Source: Xanthostigma xanthostigma (Eukaryota; Arthropoda; Insecta; Raphidioptera; Raphidiidae). From it: a stretch of 64,000 bases of DNA. This document shows positions 1 to 12,611 of this stretch, one piece after another. Position 1 is the stretch's first letter. Every line of letters begins with the position of its first letter. The stretch lies in assembly GCA_963575645.1 (NCBI GenBank), contig OY754466.1, positions 20,066,001 through 20,130,000 on the forward strand, given 5' to 3'. Position numbers and translations under genes: made by a program. Under the pieces are notes generated by a model that was given only the letters and a program-made list of their open reading frames with translations, was not told where the DNA came from and searched no databases.

Positions 1-90
1 ACAGGTTTTTTTTCTTCACATCGCGTCTTCGTTTTAGAAAGAGCAAAAAATTGTTTTAATAATACGTTTCACTTAAAAGTTTAAACTCAG

Positions 91-96
91 TTTATT
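91..96 (-). terminator. Candidate poly(A) signal of the Tret1-like gene
   Basis: AATAAA on the minus strand, about 140 bases past the stop codon at 236. This is the expected place for cleavage of a short 3' UTR. The hexamer is common by chance in such AT-rich DNA, so the assignment rests on position only. Confidence 0.35.
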
Positions 97-235
97 ATCT
101 TATATTATTAAACTGGTAGGCACCTATCAAAAGGCAAAATCGGAATAATTAGGAGATCGTTAAAAATTCTTTAAAAAAGAGTAACAATCGTGATTTGTCA
201 TTAGATTAAGACAAAAATCAAATTAATAAAAACAC

Positions 236-3200
236 TCACATTTTAGATTCAACGTCATCTTTAGCTATTCCATTACTGGAATTCGTTTTTTTCTTCCTTC
301 TAACACTATTTTGCAATTTCTTCTCACCAGTAAAATGCATTTCAATTTCCGCTAATGGTTTTCCTTCTGTTTCCGGTAACATAAAAAATAATGTAATTGT
401 TCCAACCATAGCAACACCACCATAAAACCAGAAAATGCCTGGCAGTGTCAGTGCATCTGCTAAAGATGAAAATGTTTTCAAAGATCCAAAGGCGAAGAAG
501 TATCCAACAGCACTGGATAATCCAGCACCTGTTGATCGAACATCGTTTGGATATATTTCACCAATAAGAATCCACGGTAAAAGTTTAATACCGACATGCG
601 ACAGAAGTGCCGATCCAATTAAACTTACCATAGGAATCCAACTCATTGGATACGAGCTGTCATCCATTGCTTCTTTCATAAAATCGGAATTAGAATAGTT
701 ACCGTAAAGTGTTGACGCAATAGCATCGGCCGTTTTATTATTTTGATGCAGGGAAGTGGCTCCGACCAAATGAGCGTAAGTCGCGGTAATAATAAAACAA
801 ATGCCGGATCCAGCCACTGAAATGAAAACTAGTGGTCTTTTACCAGTAAAGTGAACTAAAATTACACACAATACGGTGCCGATCAATTGAGCTCCTCCTA
901 ATATAGCTCCGGATTTTTTACCTTCCACCGGAGATTTCAACGTATTGAATATAATTACTGAATATGTTTGTAACGATGTCATTCCAGAAAAATGTCCAAA
1001 AAAGAAAGCCAGCCCGATAAGAATGAATGGCATAATAAACGATTTGTTTTCGAATTTCTTCATTTTGTCCACAAAAGAAGTGTGCTTTAATTCAGGCATT
1101 GGAGCATTAACGACTGTTTGCGTAACTGCAGTCATTTCCAAACCAGTCGAATTGGTTTTGTCGACAAAAGCTGCATTGTCAATACCTTTCTTTTCGTAGT
1201 CAGGATCTTTACCTATTAGTTTACATAAATCTCTATATTCTTGATCTACATCGTCGAGATCCGTCCATCCACGAAGCCATGCTAAGCTCTTCTTGGCGTC
1301 TAATAGTCTATTTTTAGAGATTAGCCAATAAGGACTTTCAGGTACGAAGAATAACAGAATGAAAGAAATTATTGGAAATATGTTGTTCACCAGTGCTACA
1401 GTTCTCCAATGCATATAAGCCCCAAACAGCAACTGAATGGAGACTCCAAGCGCAACACTCATTGTACTAGTTGCAGAGAGCATTCCTCTGAGATGCGGTT
1501 GGGTTATTTCGGCTACATATGTTAACACCTTAAAAAATTAAAACAAATAAACTACTATGAAATTTACAATTGAAATACTTTACAAATTATAAATAGGTAT
1601 AAATGTATATACTAAAAAAATATATACAGCTAACATATTAGTAACTCTAAAATTCGACATTGCATAAAGTAAAAAATTCCTATTAGGAGATTTGGCAAAC
1701 TAAAATTGACAAAAAAGACAACAATAATGCAATGTTCGATGCATATCAGCATTCAGCACTAACTTCACTCGAAATACTATTCATAAGTTTACGCTGAATT
1801 TTTCAAAAATGTTGGAAACCATCTGATTTCGTGTAGTATAAATAAAGTTCTTGATTAAAAAACTTATAAACAGTGGCGTAACAATAGGGTGGTAGGACGG
1901 GCAAAATGCCATGGACCCCCGACTGGAGTGGCCCTCCGACCCGAGAAGGCTGTGAGCACAGAACGATCGTAACATTTATTATTATAACTTTTATTAAAAT
2001 TTGCCTCGGGCCTCAGATGGTATAGTTACGCCACTACTTGTAAATTATATATTTTGTAACAGAAAAATTAAAAGGTTATATATTCTGAATAGTTACAACT
2101 TTCTAAAGAAAATATAAAAAATGTAGATGTAAATTTGTAAGATTATCGACTTACTGGTGCTTCCAGAAGACCTCCCGAAAGGCCAGTGATGATCAAAGCT
2201 GAATACAACATTCCAACATTTTTGGAGAAGTAAAACAGTAACCATGCCGCTACAAAAGGAATATTCACAGCTTGCATGGATCGCTTTCTGCCAAGTGGTG
2301 TCGTCACTGCCCCACTCATAAAACACCCCAGTGGGACGACTATGTGATTTATTGATGCTGAAGGAAATAGAAAACATTATTTCATGAAACGTTGCTAATA
2401 TAATTTAATATGTCTGTTTTATTATTAAGCTTAGTTACGTGCTGTCATTAATATAATTGCCATATGGCACATACATCATTGGCGACGTTCGAATGGCGGA
2501 ACCTAGGAGTCGGAACAAAATAATTTCTAGACGTATCACATCGTTCTGAATAATTTGGCACCCTTTTTGAAAATGTTTATATAATATATATCTATGTGTT
2601 TAGCACGGTTACTCTGAAAAGACTCGATACACTTGTGATTTAAGATGAGAGAAAGTTTAATGAGGTCACACAACGGAACAACTACTCATGTTCCATACGA
2701 TACGATGTGTTATACAAGGACGTATAAGAAAACGTTTGTATGTATACAAATCTTTTTTAAGAAGGATTTTTTTCTAAACAATCTTTATTGTTCTGATGAC
2801 GGAAAAAAAACTCGGGTTGAAGTGTCAAACCCTACCGACAATATTGGACATACCGCTAACCTAGCGTCAGAGCTGACTTTCGTTCATATAAGAAGTTATA
2901 TCTAAGTTAATTTTCACACGAAATCCATTCAAATTGAAGTTTTTTGAAAAGAGGAGATTCTGATGTATTTTTAAATCCATTCGAGTTCATAAATACTACT
3001 AAAATTGTAATTGAAAATCACGAACAGCAGTTGTCGGTTGGTCTGTACGTATGTACGTCCCAGCTCCACAAATCGCAATTTCGGTTGGAATGCCTTGGGT
3101 TATATTTTATTCACTTTGTTTTCTATCAGATCAGAACCCTATTTAAATTCACTAAAATGTGTTCAGTAGTTTAATTTTTATAAACAGTTTTATTTTATTA

Positions 3201-6200
3201 CTTTTGAGAGCTAATAGTTAAAAAAAAAAACAAAAATTTTGTTTTGCAGTAATTATTAAGAAATTATTACAGTAAGTGCAGTATATTACCGTAGAATAAG
3301 GACTATTCTTCTATACGCCGATAGCAGTGATACACTACAAGCGCGTTGTGACCCAGCGCTTAGGCGTAAGGCCAATAATGGCAAGGTGTCGATTCCTGCC
3401 AACGTCATTGGAAGTTTTTTTTTCTATTCCATTTTATTTCCACTTGATATTTATATATTATATATTTCTCATATATTTCTTTTTAATTTTAATTTTTTTT
3501 ATTTTTAATTTTTTTTAATTTTTAGGCGCGAATAGCGTAAGCTAAAGCGCCTATATGTACTCGCTTTGTCTGTGAATCTGTTTAATTTTGTTTTTAATCT
3601 ACTTTCTCAATTTTTTTCATTATAATATGTACAGTGCCCTATTGGTTTTGCCAACTATATTGTAGGTATTTGCTATTACAGACAGTGTGGGCTTTATTAT
3701 GTGTTTGTTTTTGGTCAAAATAAGACACCCTTAATACACCCTTTAAAATAATATTTTTTTTTTCTTAATTGCAATATTATTGTCAATTCAACAATCAACA
3801 TCTATACCAAATTAAATACACCCTTCAGTAAATCTGGTCTTCTTGGCCTAATTTTATCTAAATTTTAGTAGCACATTTAATCTTTACTAAAACGATCCTT
3901 TCTTCTGTATTTTTGGTCTAAAAAACTTTTTTCAACCCCTAAATAAGATAAGATAAGATATTTATTTATTTCATGTGTAGCTAAAAAGCTGTGAAATATG
4001 TCAATACAATTAAATTTATAAATCATGTATAGAGTACAAACATTTGTCAATAAGATATTTTTTTAAATACAATCCTTATAAAGGTCCGATTGCGCACATT
4101 TTAAATAGGCTCCGTGCGGTGATGGGTTCCAACATGTGAACCAAATTTAGATTAAATCTTATAAGTCTACGAGAGTAATCGTGCTCACACACATATATAA
4201 ATATAAAATATGTATATATTACTATAGCGGTCCCGTCCGGTTTCACCCGGGTGCAAGGGAAGGAATGGAAGGGGAGGTACATGAGTACGCACATTCATCT
4301 TAGTTTACCGAGATGAATATTGTGTCCAAATTTTATGCTGATTGAAGTTACCGTTCAAAAGTTTTTGTCGGACGGACAAGTTTTGAGTTTTGCAACATTT
4401 TTCATTGATGCTCCGCTCCTATTGGTCGTAGCGCGATATTATATAGCCTATAACCTTCCTCGATAAATGGGCTATCCAACAAAAAAAAAATGGTTTCAAT
4501 TTGAACCAGTAGTTCCTGAGATTAGCGCGTTCAACGAACCAAACAAACAAAGAAACAAATAAACAAACTCTTAAGCTTTATATATTAGAATATAGATAAT
4601 ATATGTATAAACATTTCCAAAAATGGTGCTAAATTATTCAGAGGCCTATGAAACGTCGAGAAATATTGGTCCGACCCTTAGGTTTCGCCATCCGACCAAT
4701 GCCAATAGAGTATTTGCCATATGGCAGATACAGCTAATGTAATTTAAAATATCACTCATGATAGGATAGAAGTAATTATTTTTATGATCAGCGTTTATGT
4801 TGCGACGTGGCACCACTGTCGAATTAACATTTAAAAATCAAGGAAAACTTGTTCCTTTTTTTTATTCTATTACATGTTACCAAATCACTTAATTCACCTG
4901 ACGCTCGGAAACAATTAAAGCCTTGAGGTGTCATCATGTCAATAATAATTGTCTTAGCATTACTGTAAAGTGTTGTAATGTGCTAGAACGAATTGAAATA
5001 TATTTCAAATTGTCAATATTGCACAAACTAACATATAAAGTAGTTGCGTCAATATAAATTTGGAACCCCTGGTACACTTTTGTGATAGGCACTCTGGCAA
5101 AATATTGAACACTAATTTGAGCTCGTAAACAAAAAGGAATGTTGCCACTTGTCCTCGAAAACGTAAGTTTTGTTTCAATCCGCTCATCCGTTCGACCTGT
5201 ATCGTGTTCACAGATAAACAGATAAATGAACTTTTATCCAAAAAAAATTTTTTGACGTGATAACGTCTTATAAATTGATGAATCACCAATCTTATAAATT
5301 GATGAAACACCGGCTGCATGCACGAAAAAGTGTAACGTTCCTAACGTTCCTAGCGTTCCTAACGTTCCTAACGTTCCGCCTGACCCTGTGCGTGCTGTTC
5401 TCGAAAACGGCCCTAACGATTTGGATGAAATTTACTGAAAAGGGATTTTGGGGAGCAAAAAATCGTTTTAGCTAGGTCTCATCGCTCGAAAAAATCGTTT
5501 TCATACAAATTTTATCATTATAAAAATCAATCTTTTGACGTATGAAAATACTTAAATATTGTAAGTAGGTTTTGGAATTTTATATAAACAGTGAAACAAT
5601 TGTTTTCAAAATATTATGACAATTAATCTTTGAGACTTAAAATAAATACGAAAGAAAGAAAGTTAAAAAGAACAATTATTATTATAGGTGGTGAGTATTT
5701 TAATACATAAAATTAACCTAAATTTGAAGCGAAAGATGCAATATCATAGATTCGAATTATAATAATTATTATATGTAGAATTTAGGTTGTGTATTACGGA
5801 ATACGTTATCACGTAAAACTATCGTCCGTAAACCGACTTTACAGACAACCAATTTTTAGATTCGGGGGATCTCGAAACGAAAAAATATTGTAAAATTTTG
5901 AAAAATGAATTTTGACCTAAATTAGTACCTTTCCCCACGTCCGGAGTTGGTATGGTAATATGGCAACAAAGATGTTGAGCGTCTATAATCTATAATCTAA
6001 TCTAATATGGCAAAAAACTATCGTTCCCCACTCATTAGGATTAATTATTATATACACATTTATTGTTTTTAGTGTCTGACCGTACTTTCGGTTTCGATTT
6101 CTGCCTATAGTTTCGGCAAAAAAACTGGTTTCTCTCAGTTTCGGTTTCGGCTGCCATCTGGCCGAAACTACGGCCGAAACCGAAACTGCATTCGGAAGGT

Positions 6201-7843
6201 TTCGCGCTGAAATCAGACATGTTCTGCTATTTGGTAAGTATATTATACTTATTAATTTTAATTTTATTGTAGTTCGTTAGCAAGAGTAGGTAGGTACCAT
6301 ACAAAATGAACACAGTTTAGAAGAAATAATTTTCTTCTTGTAGCTTTTATTTTATTTCATAATATTTAAAAAAAATATATATTTAGTTGTGCTTTTTGAA
6401 ATAAAAGGGGTCATAATATATGATAAGTTAATGAGTAGTTAAAATATCAGAGGCTGATTGAATAGTATGTGATTGATTTAAAAATAAAAAAAAAATAAGA
6501 TTAATTACAATAATGTTTACTTTATTTTTCCCACGAAAACATAAATTTCGGTTTCGGTTTCGGCCGTAAAAACTAGTTTCGGTCGGACACTAATTGTTTT
6601 AATCACGAAGTTTTAATCAGGAGACCTAGCTTCCTATGCTTGCTGTGTTTCGAGATGGACCGTTTTCTGGTGCACGCGAGATGGCGTTGTTATCACTACC
6701 TGGGAAAACTTCGGTTCCTTCCACCTGTTTTTGTCATAACTTTAACTTCACGGACACTACACACATGTAAGCCATGAACGTGTGTGCGTTACCCAGTAGC
6801 TGACGCCATATTGTTACATGCGATAGATATCGGTCCACCGCTACGCTCGAGCTGGTTCTCCTGGTTATGACTTCGTGGTTTTAATGAATCTATAATTTAT
6901 AGTTCTGGATGCTAATGACATTTGATGTTGATGTTCATAAATATCTCTATATAAAAAAAGTTCCCTATCGTTTCTTCTGTGTATGCAAATTTTTGAAGTA
7001 AAACTTCTTTACGCACGCTTGACTTGGGGAGTAAGCTGGTGAATGCGTGACGAGAGATTTACGGAAGTGTGATCGGGCGAGGCGAATGGAAGTTGAGAGG
7101 GAGATATAAGTTAGTGAAGATAGAAAGAGGATGACAAATACTTCACTGGCTAGTGGCGCCATCAGGTGGTCGAAAATATAAGCAGTACTAACAATAGAAT
7201 GACACATACTTTACTTGCCAGTGGCGCTATCGGGTGACAGAAAAAAGTTTTGTAAACCTACTTAGCTTACAGAGCTAAATATAATATTTCATAAAGATTT
7301 ACCCTTAAAATTCAACGAGAGCTAAGTAATTGCAAAGTATTACTTTTGTTTTCATTATCTATATGTTTATATTTCTTTCTTCTTACATTAGACTGTTCAT
7401 TTCGTTCTTGAACAATTTTATAAATTAATATTTTGTTCAATACATTAAATATTCTACGTTTAAAGTGAATAAAATTTTAAAGTTCATATTTTGTGAATTT
7501 TCGGGTGAATAATAACAAATTATGACAGGAAGAAGTTTTACTTCAGTCGTGTGGTCTAAAGCACACTCGTTTTTAGTTTGAAATAGCACCCATCTGCGGG
7601 AACATTACTCTCATAGATATTTTGTACGTACCGATCCATGATTCTTGGGCATCGGTCAATGTGAGCTCTTCATCCAGCCTGTCGGGCTTGAAATATGGAA
7701 TGGCGACTGCCGAAAAGCCAAGAGTCATTCCGTATCCAAGCAGTAGAACATTCTTGACCCCGACAGCCAGCAGTTGGGGTAGTGCTACCTGCCACGAAGT
7801 CTTCTTGCAAGGTACATTCGACACGCCATTTTGTTCTTGTTTT
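236..7843 (-). CDS. Tret1: Tret1-like facilitated trehalose/sugar transporter (MFS), first exon missing
   Basis: Three exons join in frame on the minus strand: 7843-7632, 2357-2155 and 1528-236 (stop TGA at 238-236). Splice sites fit: donor GTACGT after 7632, acceptor TTTCAG before 2357, donor GTAAGT after 2155, acceptor TTAAG before 1528. The product is a 12-helix sugar porter of the plasma membrane; the insect Tret1 family moves trehalose down its gradient. Visible family marks are the VALPQLLAVGVKN entry segment, GRKR in the first cytoplasmic loop, GGLLEAPVLTYVAE across the second splice junction, PESPYWL after helix 6, GEIYPNDVRSTG, and PETEGK after the last helix. At least 568 residues are visible, and the tail is lysine-rich and cytoplasmic. 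The 7843 exon has no in-frame ATG before an upstream stop, and a CTACAG acceptor precedes it, so a short upstream exon carrying the start must exist. It was not found. Substrate choice (trehalose or another sugar) is inferred. Confidence 0.9.
1871..2036. mobile_element. hAT-type MITE, 166 bp, in the last Tret1 intron
   Basis: Ends are CAGTGGCGTAAC and the inverted GTTACGCCACTA. The flanks CTTATAAA (1863-1870) and CTTGTAAA (2037-2044) match at 7 of 8 positions, which fits the 8-bp duplication of hAT insertions. It has no coding capacity. Confidence 0.75.
3340..3535 (+). mobile_element. tRNA-derived SINE copy 1
   Basis: A tRNA-like head ends in a B-box-like GTGTCGATTCC at about 3386-3400. A CATTGGAAG stretch and a T/A-rich tail follow. 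The same layout (B box, CATTGGAA, T-rich tail) recurs at 32385-32600. The A box is poorly preserved. It lies in the long Tret1 intron. Confidence 0.55.
4224..4596 (-). mobile_element. Non-autonomous Helitron
   Basis: Read on the minus strand, it starts TCTATATTCTAATATATAAA and ends in a GC-rich hairpin (CCCGGGTGAAACCGGACGGG) followed by GCTAT, where other copies have GCTAG. The same 3' end occurs at 29977, 41138 and 54535 on the plus strand. The start lies at an A|T junction, as expected for Helitrons. Confidence 0.75.
5252..5854 (+). mobile_element. Helentron-like (HINE) element, copy 1, core type A
   Basis: The 5' end TTGACGTGATAACGTC carries the 12-bp repeat ACGTGATAACGT. Its inverse lies about 45 bp inside the 3' end and is followed by the hairpin GTCCGTAAA-CCGAC-TTTACAGAC and AACCAATT. 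Both junctions lie in T runs. The core holds several ACGTTCCT repeats and matches the copy at 47924-48494 in inverted orientation. Confidence 0.75.
5857..5940 (-). repeat. Fragment of the 16-kb/24.7-kb dispersed repeat
   Basis: On the minus strand it matches the start of 15981-16526 and 24753-25280 (GTGGGGAAAGGTACTAATTTAGG). It directly abuts the 3' end of the Helentron-like copy. Confidence 0.6.
6070..6592. mobile_element. hAT element remnant, 523 bp, perfect TSD
   Basis: Ends are TAGTGTCTGACCG and the inverted CGGTCGGACACTA, with subterminal TTTCGG repeats typical of hAT transposase-binding regions. The 8-bp duplication ATTGTTTT is perfect (6062-6069 and 6593-6600). No transposase reading frame remains. 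Confidence 0.9.
6604..6877. mobile_element. hAT-type MITE family M1, copy 1, 274 bp
   Basis: Inverted ends CACGAAG...CTTCGTG with a perfect 8-bp duplication GTTTTAAT (6596-6603, 6878-6885). Other copies are at 61606-61887 (complete) and 12797-12972 (split by another element). It sits almost directly against the 523-bp hAT remnant. Confidence 0.9.
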
Positions 7844-8318
7844 CTGTAGCAGTTATCAAGTCATTTTACTATACTAGTAATTAAAAAGTGAATATTTTCA
7901 ATTTAAATTAATGGAATCATGAAACATTTGGTTATAAATTTGTTCAATCAATTATCACTAGTCAACATTTTCATAATTTTGAATATGTTTATATGTATAA
8001 TTCCTAAACACATTTAAAGTAAGATTATACTTATAACTATATAACGTCGATAATACATTTAAAAAATCAATAATATTTGTTCTTAATCAGTAAATTCTAC
8101 TTTTCTTTTTAACACTTTCATTCGATTAATTCTTCGCTAATCAAGGAATGAAAGGGTCATTGACATTGTTTTTTACTATATTTATTGTTAATTATTATAG
8201 ACCTTATAGACGGCGGTCAAAGATTCAATGACTTATTAAGTTTACAAAATAGATTAGATTCTGACTTTCGAACGCTTAAAAGTATTAAAAATTTTCGAAA
8301 ACAAACTATACAAACAAA

Positions 8319-9000
8319 AATTGGTTGTCTGTAAAGTCGGTTTACGGACGATAGTTTTACGTGATAACGTATTCCGTAATACATAACCTAAACCTCCCAA
8401 AATTTGGTTTCAATCCGCTTATCCTTGGTGTCGGAATGATAAGAAATGTCAAAAGTGACGTTTGCAACTGTCAAAGTATTATGTTCTAATAATAATTAGT
8501 TATTCCAATACTTAACTTAGAAGGCGTTGCATTTCACAAAATACTAATGTCAAAAAATTGAATTAAACATTAGAAATGCAGCCGTTTTCATGTTAAGACA
8601 AGACATACGTTATATTCTAATTTCCATGTACGGCAAACAAAGACGACCGACCGCGTCGCGCCATGCATTAGACAACATTGCATTTATATTTTATACAGCT
8701 ATTTTTCTATATAAATTTGTATAAAAAAACTGTTTAGGCAAATTCTGTTATACGAAATCTATGTAAAATGTTCTCCTCTTTCGTTTAAGACTGGTTTCAA
8801 ACCGATCTGATTTAAATTGAGCGAGAAATTAGCAAAAAGCACGCACAGGGTCAGGCTAAGATAACTTAGGTCAGGCGGAACGTTACGCGTTACGAACGTT
8901 AGGAACGTTACGACCGTTACACTTTTTCGTGCATGCAGCCGGTGTTTTATCAATTTATAAGATTGGTGATTCATCAATTTATAAGACGTTATCACGTCAA
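8319..9000 (-). mobile_element. Helentron-like (HINE) element, copy 2, core type B
   Basis: In minus orientation it has the same 5' end, asymmetrical inverted repeat, 3' hairpin and AACCAATT as the 5252 copy. The core differs: it matches the core at 62340-62800 over several hundred bases. A segment present in the 61942-62907 copy is missing here, so it looks like a deletion derivative. Confidence 0.75.
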
Positions 9001-12000
9001 AAAAAAAACTCAAATATCAATCAGCCATTTATCCAAAATAAATCCTATAGTTCTCAGTATTTTGTTTGTATGGTCGTGAAGTTTAGGTGGGTAAGCTCAG
9101 CTGTAGTAAAGCAATTTACATGGTATTATATAATACCGCGGCGCAACCTCCAAAAGTTTCCAATTTTAACTCAATTCCTCAAAAGGCAAAACAAAGAAAT
9201 CATTCATAAAAATCTATAATAACGCCAACTTTATGGTAACTAAATTACGCCCAAAGTTTATTTTGAATGGTTTCATTAATTCCGGAATTCCGATATTAAT
9301 TTCTTCAGTTTAAATATTCCGGAATTGCGAATTCTCGGAACTCCAGTAGAGAAGCCCTGCGATCACTGTAATGGACCTTTGCGAAATCGCCTTGATCCTA
9401 AAGACGCTGCAATGTTATTATTCTTTAATTAATATACTTTACCAATTCTAAAAGTCGACGATAAAGTTACTTTCTTAATAAAAATGATAATAAAGTTGCT
9501 AGTGTTCGTTGAAACATAATTTCACTTACTCATCATAATATACTTTATTACGGACTAAATACATAGTCTACTGTTTAAAATCATTTTTGACGCAAAAAGA
9601 ATAAATTAAAGGTCGTAAAAGAAGCGTATGAATGCGTTCAAGACCACACGACAGAAGTAAAACTCTCTCAGTCTTGCTCACTTACTACATTAAAAAAAAT
9701 ATATTTTTATTTATTTTTCATAGAAACGACTAATAGAAATTTCACTAAACTTTTGAAGTGAAATTTCTTATAGCATATGGTACTAAAAGAGTGGGAGTGA
9801 GTCATCATTACAGTACGGTTTGTTTAATCGACATATCATGCAGAATATTGATATAATTTGCAATAAATTGTGAACATTTTTATTTCATTTTACCAATAGA
9901 ATATTCATCCATATGAAAATTCTCAACAAAAATAGAAAAAGCAAAACACAAAAATGAAAAATATCAGAAACAGAAAAATACTTAAATAACAATGTTCACC
10001 ATTTCTTGAGTATTATTTTAATTTGTGTTTGTTTAGATTAGATACCAATTATATTATTACCTAAATTTTGTAATCAAATTTTAAAAAATCCCACTTTTTA
10101 ATGCATCATCAACAATCTTCGTTTGAACGGACCGCCAACTGACGTCATTCCGCGCTTACGCTGATTGATCAGATGGAACGAAGTACTAACCTCTCAATAA
10201 TTTCTCAAAAGTTATGCACTTGACCAGATATTAAATCAATAAACAATTATACTTGAAATTTTCTTAGTAATTTCAATATTCGTAGACAGATAAAAACTGA
10301 TATTTTGTGAAGATAAGATAATAAGTTATTTTTATATGTCTATGCGCGCTCATTACTGATTCTGTAAAATGCATTTTTTTCATTGTTATTCATAACAATC
10401 GAAGTCAATTTTAGATCACAATTAGTAAACTACATTGAAATTTTATCACATTTCTTATCAATTGAGTAGGTACATATACGAGTATATATAATTAATCAGC
10501 AATATTATATATATATATTGCTATGTAGGTACTTAATTGTTTAATTACTTTATGCCACTTGAAAATTTGATAATGCACTTATTTGTAAAATACCTGTTTT
10601 ATGAAAAAACTAGATTTAAACGAAATCATCATTTTTCAGAATATGCATGTTTTGATCGACGTGAACAATGAAAATGGGGATGTCCCACACTCATTTTTGG
10701 GTGGGGATCTACATAACACAATTTCTTGAGAAATTTTCGGAAACTTTTTCTACAATAAAAAAAATCTCAAGAGTGTGCATTTCTCAATGTAATTTTAAAC
10801 ACGGAATTATGCCGCTACAAAAATATTTGGCTAGTTTTGATTGGCTGACAAGATCTACTGTGTTATAAGCTCACTATAATCTATGCGAACCGCAAGGAAC
10901 ATATCTTATAAATAAAAGTAGGTACGTAAAGTAAAAGCAAACTCTTCAGCGAAGGGGAAAGTTTTTCGCGTCTGGACTTGAAAAACTTTTTTCTTCATAC
11001 CCCGATCGAAAGTACCTACCTATAGCTTAAGCAACGAATAATTGTAGATGGAAAAGTCGAAAGCAGAACATTTGACTTAGAATCTTTGTTTGGACTAGTT
11101 AGGAGATAAACATACTAAAAGTCCTTACCCCTCCGAGGTACGCCCGAAGGGGGGGAGCACAAAGAAGGTCCCGTTTTTTGGTTTTTTGCTTTCATCTCGA
11201 AAACGGTACGTCGTACGAAATTTTGTTGTAATACATAATGAAAGCCGATAAAATTCTCTACAACTTTAGCTTTCACACTTTTTATCTATCTCCAATCTTT
11301 GCCTAGCTATGAGCTCCGAAAAATGGTCGATTTTCAAAAATGTGTTAAATTCTCTGTAGCACATTGTAACAATACGACTTTGTCAAAATCATTTCGTATT
11401 GCTCATCCACATTATTAAAAACACCCACACACTATTAAAAACATAAGCTGGGAGTACCTCCACGCAGGGCCCTCTTTCCCACTGGGCACTCTGGGCACGT
11501 GCCCAGGGTCCCGCGATCGATAGGGACCCCCTAGTTCCTGCCAGATCACCAAACGATAATCGATATTCATTACCGAAAAACATATTTATTTCGAAAAAAT
11601 CAAACGATAATGATTGACTAGAACACCTATTTGCTTATTAACTTTTGTATGCGCGAAGCTACTCTATTCTCGCCCAAAAATCAGGCTTTTCGATTTCAGC
11701 ATGTTTAGGTAAATTTAAATATATAACATTTATGCACTGGTGAGATTACACGCACGCTAAACTTTCTGCCTTAAAATTGATGCCGGAAGTACGTACTTTC
11801 AATAGGCTATAAAGAAAAATAGTTATGTACACCGATACATGAGACTGCCGCCAGCCAATAGTCGTGGACAGCTATCATTCGTGTTTTTACGTATAAATTC
11901 AAAGCTACTTGCTTGGAACTTATTTTTGTTTTTATGGAATGAATGAATAAATAAATTAATGTAATTAATAAGCGTACTTTTGACCGAGGTATGAAAAAAA

Positions 12001-12333
12001 TAGTATACACTAGACTGGTAGAAAGTTTGAAAACCTTGAACTGCGTGTCATGACCCCCGAGGCGAAGCCGTGGGCATCATGACACGCATTGCAAAAATCT
12101 CAAATTTTCTGCCCTTGTGGTGAAATATGCTATTACTCCACTGATCATTTCCTCTCTATACTTAGTTACCAATAAAAGTGGACACAATCCTAAATTATCT
12201 GTGAGAAATAAACTCCGTATTTTTTATACAAACGTCAAGTCTGTATTATTGTACACAAGTGAAACGTGGAAGTCCTCTGAAAGTTTCAAAAGCTGAGCTA
12301 CTAGCTGGATCAGAACAAAATCCAATAAAAAAA
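9001..12333. other. Intergenic AT-rich stretch
   Basis: No gene is supported. It holds AT-rich low-complexity DNA, a decayed CAGGGCC-type repeat near 11465-11530, and a strong hairpin at 12043-12087 (listed separately). The first exon of the Tret1-like gene could lie here or further right. Confidence 0.5.
12043..12087. repeat. Isolated GC-rich hairpin
   Basis: Arms GCGTGTCATGA and TCATGACACGC pair perfectly over 11 bp around a 23-base GC-rich centre containing GGCGAAGCC. It stands out from AT-rich surroundings. No function is assigned. Confidence 0.6.
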
Positions 12334-12473
12334 AATTGGTTGTCTGTAAAGTCGGTTTACGGACGATAGTTTTACGTATTCCGCTCAGGCGGAACGTGAC
12401 ACATTTCGGAACGTGACACTTTTTTGTGCATGCAGCCGGTGTTTCATCAATTTATAAGACGTTATCACGTCAA
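12334..12473 (-). mobile_element. Helentron-like mini copy 3a (tandem unit 1)
   Basis: A 140-bp unit made almost only of the two family ends. The subterminal repeat has lost TGATAACG, leaving ACGTATTCCG where other copies have ACGTGATAACGTATTCCG. It runs straight into unit 2 with no spacer. Confidence 0.8.
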
Positions 12474-12611
12474 AATTGGTTGTCTGTAAAGTCGGTTTAC
12501 GGACGATAGTTTACGTGATAACGTATTCCGCTCGAATATCCAGGCGGAACGTGACACTTTTTCGTGCATGCAGCCGGTGTTTCATCAATTTATAAGACGT
12601 TATCACGTCAA
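12474..12611 (-). mobile_element. Helentron-like mini copy 3b (tandem unit 2)
   Basis: A 138-bp unit, head to tail with unit 1. It keeps the full ACGTGATAACGT subterminal repeat and has a minimal core. The junction reads ACGTCAA|AATTGG. Confidence 0.8.

Noticed and set aside
435-1199. Plus-strand reading frames opposite the Tret1-like last exon
   Set aside because: Antisense shadows of a clear MFS coding exon; no family similarity of their own.
2093-2377. 94-codon minus-strand frame starting MFSIS
   Set aside because: Wrong frame of the true exon 2357-2155; the frame that joins its neighbours reads SINHIVVPLGCF and matches the transporter.
5330-5380. ACGTTCCT repeats as a regulatory array
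   Set aside because: The same repeats occur in other copies of the Helentron-like element and belong to its core.
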